DNA from: Ambrosia x helenae | Lineage: Eukaryota; Streptophyta; Magnoliopsida; Asterales; Asteraceae | Assembly (NCBI GenBank): GCA_030844895.1 | Contig: CM061231.1 | Coordinates: 152,983,889-153,047,888, forward strand | DNA length: 64,000 bases | Direction of reading: 5' to 3' | Part shown: in pieces, positions 1-10,448 of the stretch | How positions within the stretch are numbered: the stretch's first letter is position 1 | How the letters are laid out: every line of letters begins with the position of its first letter | Translations under genes and position numbers: made by a program | Notes under the pieces: generated by a model | Seen by the model: the letters and a program-made list of their open reading frames with translations, nothing else | Databases searched by the model: none | Told to the model about the DNA's origin: nothing

Positions 1-98
1 AATTGCAAAATCTAGGGCTTGTTCTTATTAATTTGGGGAAAAACACGATTTTTATATATTATATATATTAATTGAACTAAAACAAAACACAACCACTG

Positions 99-174
99 GT
101 CCGGACCAAGTGGTTGTGTCTGGTGCTCTCCATCTCAGCCACGCGGGTTCGAGTCCCGGGTGTGGCATCTTTTT
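99..174 (+). other. tRNA-like module inside LTR A (sense), copy in 5' LTR
   Basis: An A-box-like segment (GACCAAGTGGTT, 104-115) resembles the Ser/Leu tRNA type. A perfect B box (GGTTCGAGTCC, 146-156) sits in a T-arm-like hairpin, and a T run follows at 170-174. The 3' GTGTGGCA has no pairing 5' acceptor strand, so this is not a tRNA gene. It is a tRNA-derived or tRNA-mimicking Pol III-type cassette. The second LTR has the same module at 4023-4098. Confidence 0.6.
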
Positions 175-1011
175 CCATGTTTTTGTTCTATTTTCCCAAA
201 ACAATCAAGATTAACATTATTTTACTTAAAATTTTATAAATTCATTTTAATTTATTAAAACCCTTTTATAAATTCTAAAAAAATTATTTTTAGCAAATCT
301 GATGTCAAAGCTTTATCTACAATTTTTATTTTTCTGAAATTCATCTATTTAATATTTATAATAATTAAATCAATTTTACACTATTATATTTATAAAAATC
401 CATTAAAATATCAAAACGATCTTATTAATTTCCACAAAAATTATTTTAAGTTTTTATAACATTAAGCTTTTCAGAAATGATTTTTATTTCTGAAAAATCA
501 TTTATTTAATATTTTTAATCAATTTTTGTTAGTTTTAATCATAATTAAATCATAATAAATTCAATTTTTATTATTTTTGCACCAAAATTTTATACAAATT
601 ATTTCTGATCATTTAGAACAGAAATATGAATTTTAAACTAAAAATTATTTAATTTTAATATTTTTAAATATTAAAGTTAGATTTTGACAATTTGTTATAA
701 ATAGATTAAATAATCTATTTTAAAGAAAATAATTTCATAAAAATTATTTTTATACTTTAAACACATTCTTGTGACCATCCTAGATTTAACATTTATAAAA
801 AGATTTTTGGTTATTTATTTACTAAATTTCTCTCAATTGGCGAATATTTTTAATAATAATCAAACGAGTGTTTATCCCCAATTCGAAGCCCTAGAACATA
901 TACATTTGTATACTAGTTAAACTTAGACATATTTATTACCTTATTATAGGGTGATACTTGACACATTTGGGCAACACACTATTTTTCAACAAGATATAAC
1001 ATTTTACCAAG

Positions 1012-1485
1012 GTGAGTTTACATAGCCCCTTTTCTATTTATCACCATTTTTGGGGTGAAACATGTTTATAACATCATCATTGCAATTCAATCATCAATGT
1101 GTCTATGTGTTTTCTATGTTGCATTATGTCTTGAGCATGATTAGAGTAAGCACCATTCTAGCATAATCATTAACATTGATCAGCCGGCGGTATACATTGA
1201 TAGATCTATTGGACTGACAATCCCACCCGGATACGTGCCTCCTACAAAGGTAGCGTGGGTGTTTGTTATCGTATAACATATTGGACCATGAGCGTATGGT
1301 ATGTATCATTTTATAACAGTCATCAGGGTTGATTATGCACTCGATTTATTTCTAGTATGTTCTCACATATGGACTAGATTGACATGACACATGAATTGCA
1401 CAACATTTTATTCAATCATCAAAAACCTATGTAATTCTCACCAACTTTTGTTGACCCAAAACATTTTCAACTTAACATGTTTCAG
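1012..1485 (+). promoter_or_regulatory. Putative leader intron inside LTR A (5' copy)
   Basis: The donor-like CAAG/GTGAGTTT is followed 474 bp later by an acceptor-like TGTTTCAG/GTTC. Equivalent pairs occur in three other LTR families of this window (20906-21134, 30542-30998, 50677-51153). Splicing is inferred, not shown. Confidence 0.45.
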
Positions 1486-1683
1486 GTTCTATTTGCTTGA
1501 AGATTTGTATTGATGCTTGAAGATATGTGTATAGTTTCATTCAATTTGATGTACAAATTCTAGAACTATTGTATGTAATTCATATAAATCATTTAATGGA
1601 ATCTATTATTCACCATGAGCTACTGAACAATCATCATTACGTGACATCCCGATGTTTCCGCCATCGGTTGGGGTGTTACAGAT

Positions 1684-1695
1684 TGGTATCAGAGC
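1684..1695 (+). other. Primer binding site, initiator tRNA-Met
   Basis: TGGTATCAGAGC starts three bases after the LTR end at 1680. This is the usual initiator-Met tRNA complement of plant LTR retroelements, and it fixes the element's orientation as plus. Confidence 0.9.
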
Positions 1696-2153
1696 CATGG
1701 TTATAGGGAATTAGGTTATTAGAAAAATAATCTAGTCTATAACCATAGGATTTAACAAGTACTTGCTTCCTTTACTTGCTATTCTCTATCTCCCTCCTAC
1801 TTCATATCCCTACTTTCATCCATACAAGAAGGTTGCTCTCCATCAGTGGATCTACTCTTAGACTAATAGGACAAATTCCTCAGGTTTAACCTGAACCCCT
1901 TGAGATCTCGTCGAAGTTCTAAATTTTAATAACGAACACGTGCAATCTGGAAGGGTGAACGCCTGTATTCTGAGTCTTCTGTCTAGGCTGGCATTGCGCA
2001 TATATCCCAATCAGACGAGGGACCCGGATGCCTACCTGGGAATTCTCGGGATGAGTGTTCACTTATAGGCTAAAGCATGTCTTCATATGTTATTAGAATC
2101 TGGAGTCTTTGATAAGTCAACGTTTTCGTTTATTCGTTTTAATTAATGAATAA

Positions 2154-2471
2154 ATGATTACATTCCTTATATCACCTCATTCATTTCATGCCACATTGAA
2201 CCTTCATTGTGTCCCTTACGGATCATGTCTCCACGTCGTAGCACTCGCAATAACAGTGGTGAAAAACCAAGAGGAAAGTAACAACAACCACAACAACAAC
2301 AAAAACAACAAAGGTGTTGATGCCCGACTGGCTGCGATTATCCACAATCCTGCTCAGGTTACTAATCCTAATCGTCCTGGTAATTTCAACTATGGTCAAT
2401 GCTATAACCCAAATCACTACCGTAACCGATGCCCTAAACTAAACCGAGATCAAGACCCTCCAGCCAATTAA
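2154..2471 (+). pseudogene. gag nucleocapsid remnant with broken zinc knuckle
   Basis: A 105-codon open frame. Its last 40 residues resemble the basic C-terminus of a gypsy gag: Asn-rich linker, then GQCYNPNHYRNRCPK. The CCHC knuckle has lost its second Cys and the Gly spacing (normally CX2CX4HX4C), so zinc binding is unlikely. The N-terminal part has no similarity I recognise. The rest of gag-pol has been deleted. Confidence 0.55.
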
Positions 2472-2931
2472 CAGCAAGTTCCACCATTTAAATGTTGTTT
2501 GCTTTTAATTCTATGTAATGACACCTTTGATTCAAGTAATAAATTCAAGTATCATCATAACATCTGTGTGCATGCTTGTTTTAAATGTGAACTAATTGCT
2601 ATATCTATAATCATACGTGCTTACTTGTACAACAATTAGTTGGCTACCAAACAACCTACTTAACGATTGGTAAGAGGTCATCATGTCTTTCCAACAGTCG
2701 GGAGAGGCCCTACAACCTGCTCAACGACTAGTGGAGACTATCAGACCTGCTCAACAATCGGTAAAGTCATAAAAGGACGCAAAACCCTAATGTAAGGTAA
2801 ATTGGTAATTACGGTCCGGAACGTAATCATAAATTTACAGGTACGTTAAGGTAGTGTAAAATTTTATCAAGGTTTCCGGTAGTTGACCAATTGTAACCCT
2901 GGTTTTCTCTTAACTTCGGGACGAAGTTCCT

Positions 2932-2946
2932 AAAAGTAGGGGAGAC
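2932..2946 (+). other. Polypurine tract
   Basis: AAAAGTAGGGGAGAC lies directly upstream of the 3' LTR start (TGTAACATC at 2947), the expected plus-strand priming site. Confidence 0.8.
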
Positions 2947-3319
2947 TGTAACATCTCGCATTAAATAATTGTACGTTTCGGGATTAAAACGACGAGTTTT
3001 ATTGTTATTATTTTTGGGATATTTTGAAGCCTAATACAATAATAACTATTCATACATATACATATATATGAATATATATAAGTTTATAATAATAATAATA
3101 ATAAATAATAATCAGTATTGTATAAATAGTCATCTTTTGTAAAAAAAAAATAAATAAAACTTGGCTAAACAAACAATTGAACCCACCCCCTCGTCCCTGT
3201 TACCCAGTCCAAACCGGAGCCCAGCCAAGGCCCAATCCTCGGCCCACAAGGAACTCGGCCCACAAGCCCCAACAATCCACTCCCTCTTCACTGTATAAAA
3301 AAAAAAAAGAAATCCCTTT

Positions 3320-3390
3320 GTTGCAGCCGGGTTTCGAACCCCTGCCAGGCCGGACAAGACACAGACACATGTACCAACTGATCCAAGGGT
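3320..3390 (-). other. tRNA-like module in U3 of LTR A (antisense)
   Basis: On the minus strand, an A box (TGGATCAGTTGG, complement of 3374-3385) is followed by a B box (GGTTCGAAACC, complement of 3330-3340) and then a T-rich run (complement of 3299-3312). It aligns in position and partly in sequence with the antisense module at 52674-52750 in LTR D. Confidence 0.6.
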
Positions 3391-3689
3391 CATCCTTGTT
3401 TGAACCTTGACTTGATTTAATTATATTGCTTCCTAAATCGCTGGCAGCCCTTCCTTCTTTCACTGCTATTACGCGAACAGCATGGGATCCACATTAATCA
3501 ATTGGTCAAAGCCCCACCATCAAATTTAGCCTTAATTTTTGGAAACTATATAATTTCGCATCATGACTGATGCAATTATCCCATAATTAAACAACGATTG
3601 GTCGTGGATTATGCTTAATTACGCGTATATGTTAAAAACGGGTCAAACCTTAATCAATGATTGCCAAATCGAACACCCGACCATAGCAC

Positions 3690-3696
3690 TATAAAT
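3690..3696 (+). promoter_or_regulatory. TATA box of LTR A
   Basis: The context AGCACTATAAATTGA is shared with LTR D (minus strand, 52393-52399). Both are followed about 30 nt later by CCATTACAACTCGC, a likely transcription start region. A weaker match occurs at 45305 in LTR E. Confidence 0.6.
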
Positions 3697-3873
3697 TGAA
3701 CGCTTCCAAACCATTACAACTCGCCATTATCTCTTTCTCCATCCCCAATTTCACTTAAAACCTTCTGTCTTAGTTATGTTCTTCGCATTTTGACTTTTAG
3801 AGTTGACCATTCAATCGTGCTCGTTTCTACATTGTAAGTATAATATTTTTAGTGGGTTTTGATCTTCGGCATC

Positions 3874-3916
3874 CACACATCAATAGCCCTAAGGTTAATT
3901 GGGTTATTGATGTGTG
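3874..3916. repeat. Stem-loop in LTR A leader
   Basis: CACACATCAATAGCCC (3874-3889) pairs with 3901-3916 at 15 of 16 positions around an 11-nt loop. A similar but shorter CACACATCA/TGATGTGTG pair lies at 52174-52216 in LTR D, again beside the tRNA-like module. Confidence 0.65.
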
Positions 3917-4022
3917 AATCAAACAATTGCAAAATCTAGGGCTTGTTCTTATTAATTTGGGGAAAAACACGATTTTTATATATTATATATATTAATTGAA
4001 CTAAAACAAAACACAACCACTG

Positions 4023-4098
4023 GTCTGGACCAAGTGGTTGTGTCTGGTGCTCTCCATCTCAGCCACGCGGGTTCGAGTCCCGGGTGTGGCATCTTTTT
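4023..4098 (+). other. tRNA-like module inside LTR A (sense), copy in 3' LTR
   Basis: Same module as 99-174, with one substitution (4026). The B box is 4070-4080 and a T run follows. Confidence 0.6.
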
Positions 4099-4935
4099 CC
4101 ATGTTTTTGTTCTATTTTCCTAAAACAATCAAGATTAACATTATTTTACTTAAAATTTTATAAATTCATTTTAATTTATTAAAACCCTTTTATAAATTCT
4201 AAAAAAATTATTTTTAGCAAATCTGATGTCAAAGCTTTATCTACAATTTTTATTTTTCTGAAATTCATCTATTTAATATTTATAATAATTAAATCAATTT
4301 TACACTATTATATTTATAAAAATCCATTAAAATATCAAAACGATCTTATTAATTTCCACAAAAATTATTTTAAGTTTTTATAACATTAAGCTTTTCAGAA
4401 ATGATTTTTATTTCTGAAAAATCATTTATTTAATATTTTTAATCAATTTTTGTTAGTTTTAATCATAATTAAATCATAATAAATTCAATTTTTATTATTT
4501 TTGCACCAAAATTTTATACAAATTATTTCTGATCATTTAGAACAGAAATATGAATTTTAAACTAAAAATTATTTAATTTTAATATTTTTAAATATTAAAG
4601 TTAGATTTTGACAATTTGTTATAAATAGATTAAATAATCTATTTTAAAGAAAATAATTTCATAAAAATTATTTTTATACTTTAAACACATTCTTGTGACC
4701 ATCCTAGATTTAACATTTATAAAAAGATTTTTGGTTATTTATTTACTAAATTTCTCTCAATTGGCGAATATTTTTAATAATAATCAAACGAGTGTTTATC
4801 CCCAATTCGAAGCCCTAGAACATATACATTTGTATACTAGTTAAACTTAGACATATTTATTACCTTATTATAGGGTGATACTTGACACATTTGGGCAACA
4901 CACTATTTTTCAACAAGATATAACATTTTACCAAG

Positions 4936-5409
4936 GTGAGTTTACATAGCCCCTTTTCTATTTATCACCATTTTTGGGGTGAAACATGTTTATAACATCA
5001 TCATTGCAATTCAATCATCAATGTGTCTATGTGTTTTCTATGTTGCATTATGTCTTGAGCATGATTAGAGTAAGCACCATTCTAGCATAATCATTAACAT
5101 TGATCAGCCGGCGGTATACATTGATAGATCTATTGGACTGACAATCCCACCCGGATACGTGCCTCCTACAAAGGTAGCGTGGGTGTTTGTTATCGTATAA
5201 CATATTGGACCATGAGCGTATGGTATGTATCATTTTATAACAGTCATCAGGGTTGATTATGCACTCGATTTATTTCTAGTATGTTCTCACATATGGACTA
5301 GATTGACATGACACATGAATTGCACAACATTTTATTCAATCATCAAAAACCTATGTAATTCTCACCAACTTTTGTTGACCCAAAACATTTTCAACTTAAC
5401 ATGTTTCAG
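4936..5409 (+). promoter_or_regulatory. Putative leader intron inside LTR A (3' copy)
   Basis: Identical to 1012-1485. The donor context CCAAG/GTGAGTTT is close to the plant consensus, and the acceptor is TGTTTCAG. A transcript starting at the TATA box of the 5' LTR would carry this segment in its leader. Confidence 0.45.
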
Positions 5410-5604
5410 GTTCTATTTGCTTGAAGATTTGTATTGATGCTTGAAGATATGTGTATAGTTTCATTCAATTTGATGTACAAATTCTAGAACTATTGTATGT
5501 AATTCATATAAATCATTTAATGGAATCTATTATTCACCATGAGCTACTGAACAATCATCATTACGTGACATCCCGATGTTTCCGCCATCGGTTGGGGTGT
5601 TACA

Positions 5605-6157
5605 CCAGGCATCAACGTCAACACGATCACATGAACCTCACTATGCATCCATTTGGGTCCGTGTATGTAACCCATAAACAACGGATAAAACAGCACCCGA
5701 CCCATACAACTCCACACCGTCCCCTTACTACACCGAGGCACAAAAATCGCAATCAAACACTTGTCCATAAAATTGCTAACATTTAAAGTTGTGATTAGGA
5801 TTATGGGATACCATTCCTTAAAGTAATCCGATTTAACGTTTTCACTCAAATAACCTGGGAAGATTGACAGTGAAACCACATAGGTTAAAAACACTGCGGT
5901 TACCAGCCAACGGATGTTCTTCACAACATTCCAGAAATTCGAAGAGATTGACATGTGGCCAGCATGATTATTATTATGTTTTCTGTTCTGGTTGTATTGA
6001 ATTACTGGTAATTTATGTAAAACATTGGTGCAGATGACGCAAAACAGTATGATGAGTGCACTGACCATGAAGTAGATTTGTGAGCTTGTTCGTAGACATT
6101 TTTGTGTGTGGGGAAGTGACGCCTTTGTTATGATTCTTAATATCGAAACCACCAGAC
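5605..6157 (-). pseudogene. ENT exon 2 copy 0, cut by the LTR element
   Basis: It begins after a good acceptor (TTTTGCAG, complement of 6158-6165). It encodes the C-terminal half of an equilibrative nucleoside transporter, from GLVVSILRI to VLTLMPGV. At 5604/5605 the frame runs into the LTR, so the last helices are lost. It is closer to the parental copy than copies 1-6 are, for example in the GPKWMHSEV region. Confidence 0.8.
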
Positions 6158-6267
6158 CTGCAAAATTAAACACAAAGGTTAACTAATTTGTGTCAAGCGA
6201 TTCTCACACCCCAATCGCAGTTCGACAAATCCATACATTGGCATACTATTGGTTAAGAGCATATATG

Positions 6268-6744
6268 GCATGACTTCAGGATGGTTCTTAGCCTCTTCGG
6301 TGGTAATTTGGAACATTCTTCCACTGCCCTTAGGGGCATCATTCTTCTTACCCACCTTGGATGTTTCCTTATTTGCATTCTTACACTCCGCCTTGACATG
6401 ATCGGGCCCATCGCAGTTGTAACACAGTTTATCCGAATAAACTTTGTATTTGTGTTTAAGACTAATTTCTATTTTCGCCTTAGTATGGTTATTGAATTCA
6501 AATTAATAAAATGTTAGGAACCATAAATTATGGAAACTAAAAAAAATTACAAATTTGTTATTTGATTTAATTTGGATTATTCGGATATTCATTCGGATTT
6601 TTCAGATTTATCCGAATGCGATCCGAATTGAATTCGGATGGGTATACATCCAATTCGGATCGGATTTCGGGGAGGTTCCTAAAATTTAAAAATCCGAATA
6701 ATCCGATCCGAATAACCCGATATCCGATCCGATGAACACCCCTA
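6268..6744 (-). repeat. gag/protease scrap joined to hAT right half (representative junction)
   Basis: On the minus strand, 6268-6435 encodes the gag CCHC knuckle (CYNCDGPGHVKAEC) and following Lys-rich tail. It joins at CAGTTTATCCGAA to a CCGAAT-rich hAT half ending GAACACCCCTA at 6744. The junction motif recurs in every short unit (near 8065, 8935, 11340, 12970, 14605 and, with a one-base difference, 16235). A single deletion event therefore preceded amplification. Confidence 0.75.
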
Positions 6745-7125
6745 GGTAGAACATTAATCGACTATGAGGATCTTGGTTACACGAGACATCACATGGAGCA
6801 AATGAGCGCCTATGTGGTGTGCCTTTAGTAACTATACACATGGCCTTAGGTCTATATCGAACCAACATATATAGGGAACTTCAATCGTTGTCAAAAACCA
6901 ATTACGGTTACATAAACTGGTCGTAAACAAGCAAAAGCGCGATCGTCACCTCGACTTTTATATGCGAGATATTTTCATACCAGAAGTAAGTTGATTACCA
7001 TTAGATAAAAACTATAACAAGACAACTATGAATACAGTCTGCAAAAAACTAGTTCAATTTATTTATTCATAAAAATTTGAATCAGTGCGAAAATTACCAC
7101 AGCCAAACAAAAGCCGAACCAACCA
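6745..7125. other. ENT downstream flank copy
   Basis: About 380 bp starting GGTAGAACATTAATC, repeated after every hAT end and present once downstream of the real gene (23135-23473). I see no gene in it. The frames on its minus strand (MLVRYRPKAM...) recur with each copy and have no recognisable domain. Confidence 0.7.
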
Positions 7126-7794
7126 CTAACGAATAACCAAACCCGTCTCTATAGCGATCCCAACCACCTCCGATTCCCCTATTGGAACCGACTTACATAC
7201 CAGGATCATAAGCACACTGGTGAGGTACCCATTGCTCACACCAGGCATCAACGTCAACACGATCACAGGAACCTCACTATGCATCCATTTGGGTACGTGT
7301 ATGCAACCCATAAACAACGGATAAAACAGCACCCGACCCATACAACTCCACACTGTCCCCTTACTACCCTGAGGCACATAAATCGTAGTAAAAAACCTGT
7401 CCATAAAATTGCTAACATTAAAAGTTGTGATCAGGATTATGGGATACCAATCCTTAAAGTAATCCGATTTAACGTTTTCACTTAAATAACCTGGGAAGAT
7501 TGACAGTGAAACCACATAGGTTACACACACTGCGGTTACCAGCCAACGGATTTTCTTCACAACATTCCAGAAATTCGAAGAGATTGACATGTGGCCAGTA
7601 TGATTATTATTACGTTTTCTGTTCTGGTTGTATCGAATTATCAGTAATTTATGTAAAACATTGGTGCAGATGACGCAAAACAGTATGATGAGTGCACTGA
7701 ACATGAAGTAGATTTGTGTGCTTGTTCGGAGACCTTTTTGTGTGTGGGGGAAGTGACGCCTTTGTTATGATTCTTAATATCGAAACCACCAAAC
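7126..7794 (-). pseudogene. ENT exon 2 copy 1
   Basis: Most of the C-terminal transporter half is readable. Lesions: the acceptor AG is changed (CCAGCA instead of CCTGCA at 7794-7799), one extra G near 7749 shifts the early frame, and a one-base change near the end gives an early stop after GLVIR. Confidence 0.8.
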
Positions 7795-8530
7795 CAGCAA
7801 AATTAAACCCAAAGGTTAATTAATTTGTGTCAAGTGATTCTGACACCCCCATCGCAGTTCGACAAATCCATACATTGGCATACTAGTGATTAAGAGCATA
7901 GCATGACTTCAGGATGGTTCTTAGCCTCTTCGGTGGTAATTTGGAACATTCTTCCACTGCCCTTAGGGGCATCATTCTTCTTACCCACCTTTGATGTTTC
8001 CTTCTTTGCATTCTTACACTCCGCCTTGACATGATCGGGCCCATCGCAGTTGTAACACAGTTTATCCGAATAAACTTTGTATTTGTGTTTAAGACTAATT
8101 TCTATTTTCGCCTTAGTATGGTTATTGAATTCAAATTAATAAAATGTTAGGAACCATAAATTATGGAAACTAAAAAAAATTACAAATTTGTTATTTGATT
8201 TAATTTGGATTATTCGGATATTCATTCGGATTTTTCAGATTTATCCGAATGCGATCCGAATTGAATTCAGATGGGTATACATCCAATTCGGATCGGATTT
8301 CGGGGAGGTTCCTAAAATTTCAAAATCCAAATAATCCGATCCGAATAACCCGATATCCGATCCGATGAACACCCCTAGGTAGAACATTAATCGACTATGA
8401 GGATCTTGGTTACACGAGACATCACATGGAGCAAATGAGCGCCTATGTGGTGTGCCTTTAGTAACTATACACATGGCCTTAGGTCTATATCGAACCAACA
8501 TATATAGGGAACTTCAATCGTTGTCAAAAA

Positions 8531-8665
8531 CATTGGTGCAGATGACGCAAAACAGTATGATGAGTGCACTGAACATGAAGTAGATTTGTGAGCTTGTTCG
8601 GAGACCTTTTTGTGTGTGGGGAAGTGACGCATTTGTTATGATTCTTAATATCGAAACCACCAAAC
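8531..8665 (-). pseudogene. ENT exon 2 copy 2, 5' stub only
   Basis: Only the first 45 codons or so remain. The downstream flank (GTTGTCAAAAAC) is joined directly to ACATTGGTGCAG at 8524-8536, with AAAAC shared by both sides. This suggests a microhomology-mediated deletion of about 760 bp. Confidence 0.8.
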
Positions 8666-9628
8666 CTGCAAAATTAAACCCAAAGGTTAATTAATTTGTG
8701 TCAAGCGATTCTGACACCCCCATCGCAGTTCGACAAATCCATACATTGGCATACTAGTGATTAAGAGCATAGCATGACTTCAGAATAGTTCTTAGCCTCT
8801 TCGGTGGTAATTTGGAACATTCTTCCACTGCCCTTAGGGGCATCATTCTTCTTACCCACCTTGGATGTTTCCTTCTTTGCATTCTTACACTCCGCCTTGA
8901 CATGACCGGCCCATCGCAGTTGTAACACAGTTTATCCGAATAAACTTTGTATTTGTGTTTAAGACTAATTTCTATTTTCGCCTTTGTATGGTTATTGAAT
9001 TCAAATTAATAAAATGTTAGGAACCATAAATTATGGAAACTAAAAAAAATTACAAATTTGTTATTTGATTTAATTTGGATTATTCGGATATTCATTCGGA
9101 TTTTTCAGATTTATCCGAATGCGATCCGAATTGAATTCAGATGGGTATACATCCAATTCGGATCGGATTTCGGGGAGGTTCCTAAAATTTCAAAATCCGA
9201 ATAATCCGATCCGAATAACCCGATATCCGATCCGATGAACACCCCTAGGTAGAACATTAATCGACTATGAGGATCTTGGTTACACGAGACATCACATGGA
9301 GCAAATGAGCGCCTATGTGGTGTGCCTTTAGTAACTATACACATGGCCTTAGGTCTATATCTAACCAACATATATAGGGAACTTCAATAGTTGTCAAAAA
9401 CCAATTACGGTTACATAAACTGGTCGTAAACAAGCAAAAGCGCGGTCGTCATCTCGTCTTTTATATGCGAGATATTTTCATACCAGAAGTAAGTTGATTA
9501 CCATTAGATAAAAACTATAACAATACAACTATGAATACAGTCTGCAACAAACTAGTTCAATTTATTTATTCATAAAAATTTGAATCAGTGCGAAAATTAC
9601 CACAGCCAAACAAAAGCCGAACCAACCA

Positions 9629-10296
9629 CTAACGAATAACCAAACCCGTCTCTATAGCGATCCCAACCACCTCCGATTCCTCTATTAGAACCGACTTACA
9701 TACCAGGATCATAAGCACACTGGTGAGGTACCCATTGCTCACACCAGGCATTAACGTCAACACGATCACAGGAACCTCACTATGCATCCATTTGGGTACG
9801 TGTATGCAACCCATAAACAACGGATAAAACAGCACCCGACCCATACAACTCCACATTGTCCCCTTACTACCTGAGGCACATAAATCGTAGTAAAAAACCT
9901 GTCCATAAAATTGCTAACATTAAAAGTTGTGACCAGGATTATGGGATACCAATCCTTAAAGTAATCCGATTTAACGTTTTCACTTAAATAACCTGGGAAG
10001 ATTGACAGTGAAACCACATAGGTTACACACACTGCGGTTACCAGCCAACGGATTTTCTTCACAAACATTCCAGAAATTCGAAGAGATTGACATGTGGCTA
10101 GTATGATTATTATTATGTTTTCTGTTCTGGTTGTATCGAATTATCAGTAATTTATGTAAAACATTGGTGCAGATGACGCAAAACAGTATGATGAGTGCAC
10201 TGAACATGAAGTAGATTTGTGTGCTTGTTTGGAGACCTTTTTGTGTGTGGGGAAGTGACGCCTTTGTTATGATTCTTAATATCGAAACCACCAAAC
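9629..10296 (-). pseudogene. ENT exon 2 copy 3
   Basis: Three overlapping frames together cover the exon. An inserted A near 10062 and a lost base near 9871 shift the frame. The acceptor (10297-10301) is intact. The gag scrap that follows is split by the hAT element at 10449. Confidence 0.8.
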
Positions 10297-10448
10297 CTGC
10301 AAAATTAAACCCAAAGGTTAATTAATTTGTGTCAAGTGATTCCCACACCCCAATCGCAGTTCGACAAATCCATACATTGGCATACTATTGATTAAGAGCA
10401 TAGCATGACTTCAGAATGGTTCTTAGCCTCTTCGGTGGTAATTTGGAA

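Larger units (their letters stand above)
1..1680 (+). repeat. 5' LTR of family A element (left part missing)
   Basis: Direct repeat of 3925-5604, ending GGGGTGTTACA immediately before the primer binding site. It contains a tRNA-like module (99-167) and a splice-like pair (donor GT at 1012, acceptor AG at 1485). The short open frame on the minus strand at 1124-1309 recurs identically in the other LTR and looks non-coding. Confidence 0.9.
1..5604 (+). mobile_element. Non-autonomous Ty3/gypsy-type LTR retrotransposon (LTR family A)
   Basis: Positions 1-1680 are repeated at 3925-5604 with a constant offset of 3924, so the two ends are LTRs. The 3' LTR is complete (2947-5604, 2658 bp, TG...CA); the 5' LTR is cut by the window edge. 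Between them lie an initiator-Met primer site at 1684, a degenerate gag scrap and a polypurine tract at 2932-2946. The internal part is only 1266 bp and has no protease, RT, RNase H or integrase, so movement would need proteins from elsewhere. I noted only two substitutions between the LTR copies by eye (102 vs 4026, 197 vs 4121), which points to a recent insertion. The right flank (CCAGG...) is the interrupted tandem array; the left target duplication lies outside the window. Confidence 0.9.
2947..5604 (+). repeat. 3' LTR of family A element, complete
   Basis: 2658 bp, TGTAACATCT...GGGGTGTTACA. The layout of landmarks is: antisense tRNA-like module (3320-3390), TATA box (3690-3696), 16-bp hairpin (3874-3916), sense tRNA-like module (4023-4098), very AT-rich stretch, splice-like pair (4936-5409), end. 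The same order recurs in the solo LTR at 50448-52920. Confidence 0.9.

Noticed and set aside
1124..1309. 61-codon frame on minus, repeated exactly at 5048-5233
   Set aside because: It lies in both LTRs of one element and its repetition comes from LTR identity, not coding constraint. No known domain.
6686..6868. Recurrent minus-strand frame starting MLVRYRPKAMCIV in every array unit
   Set aside because: It runs across the hAT right end into the ENT flank. Conservation follows from tandem duplication, and the C-terminal part is made of hAT filler words.
7279..7485. Plus-strand frames within each ENT exon copy (MHPFGYVYATHKQ...)
   Set aside because: Antisense shadows of the transporter exon.
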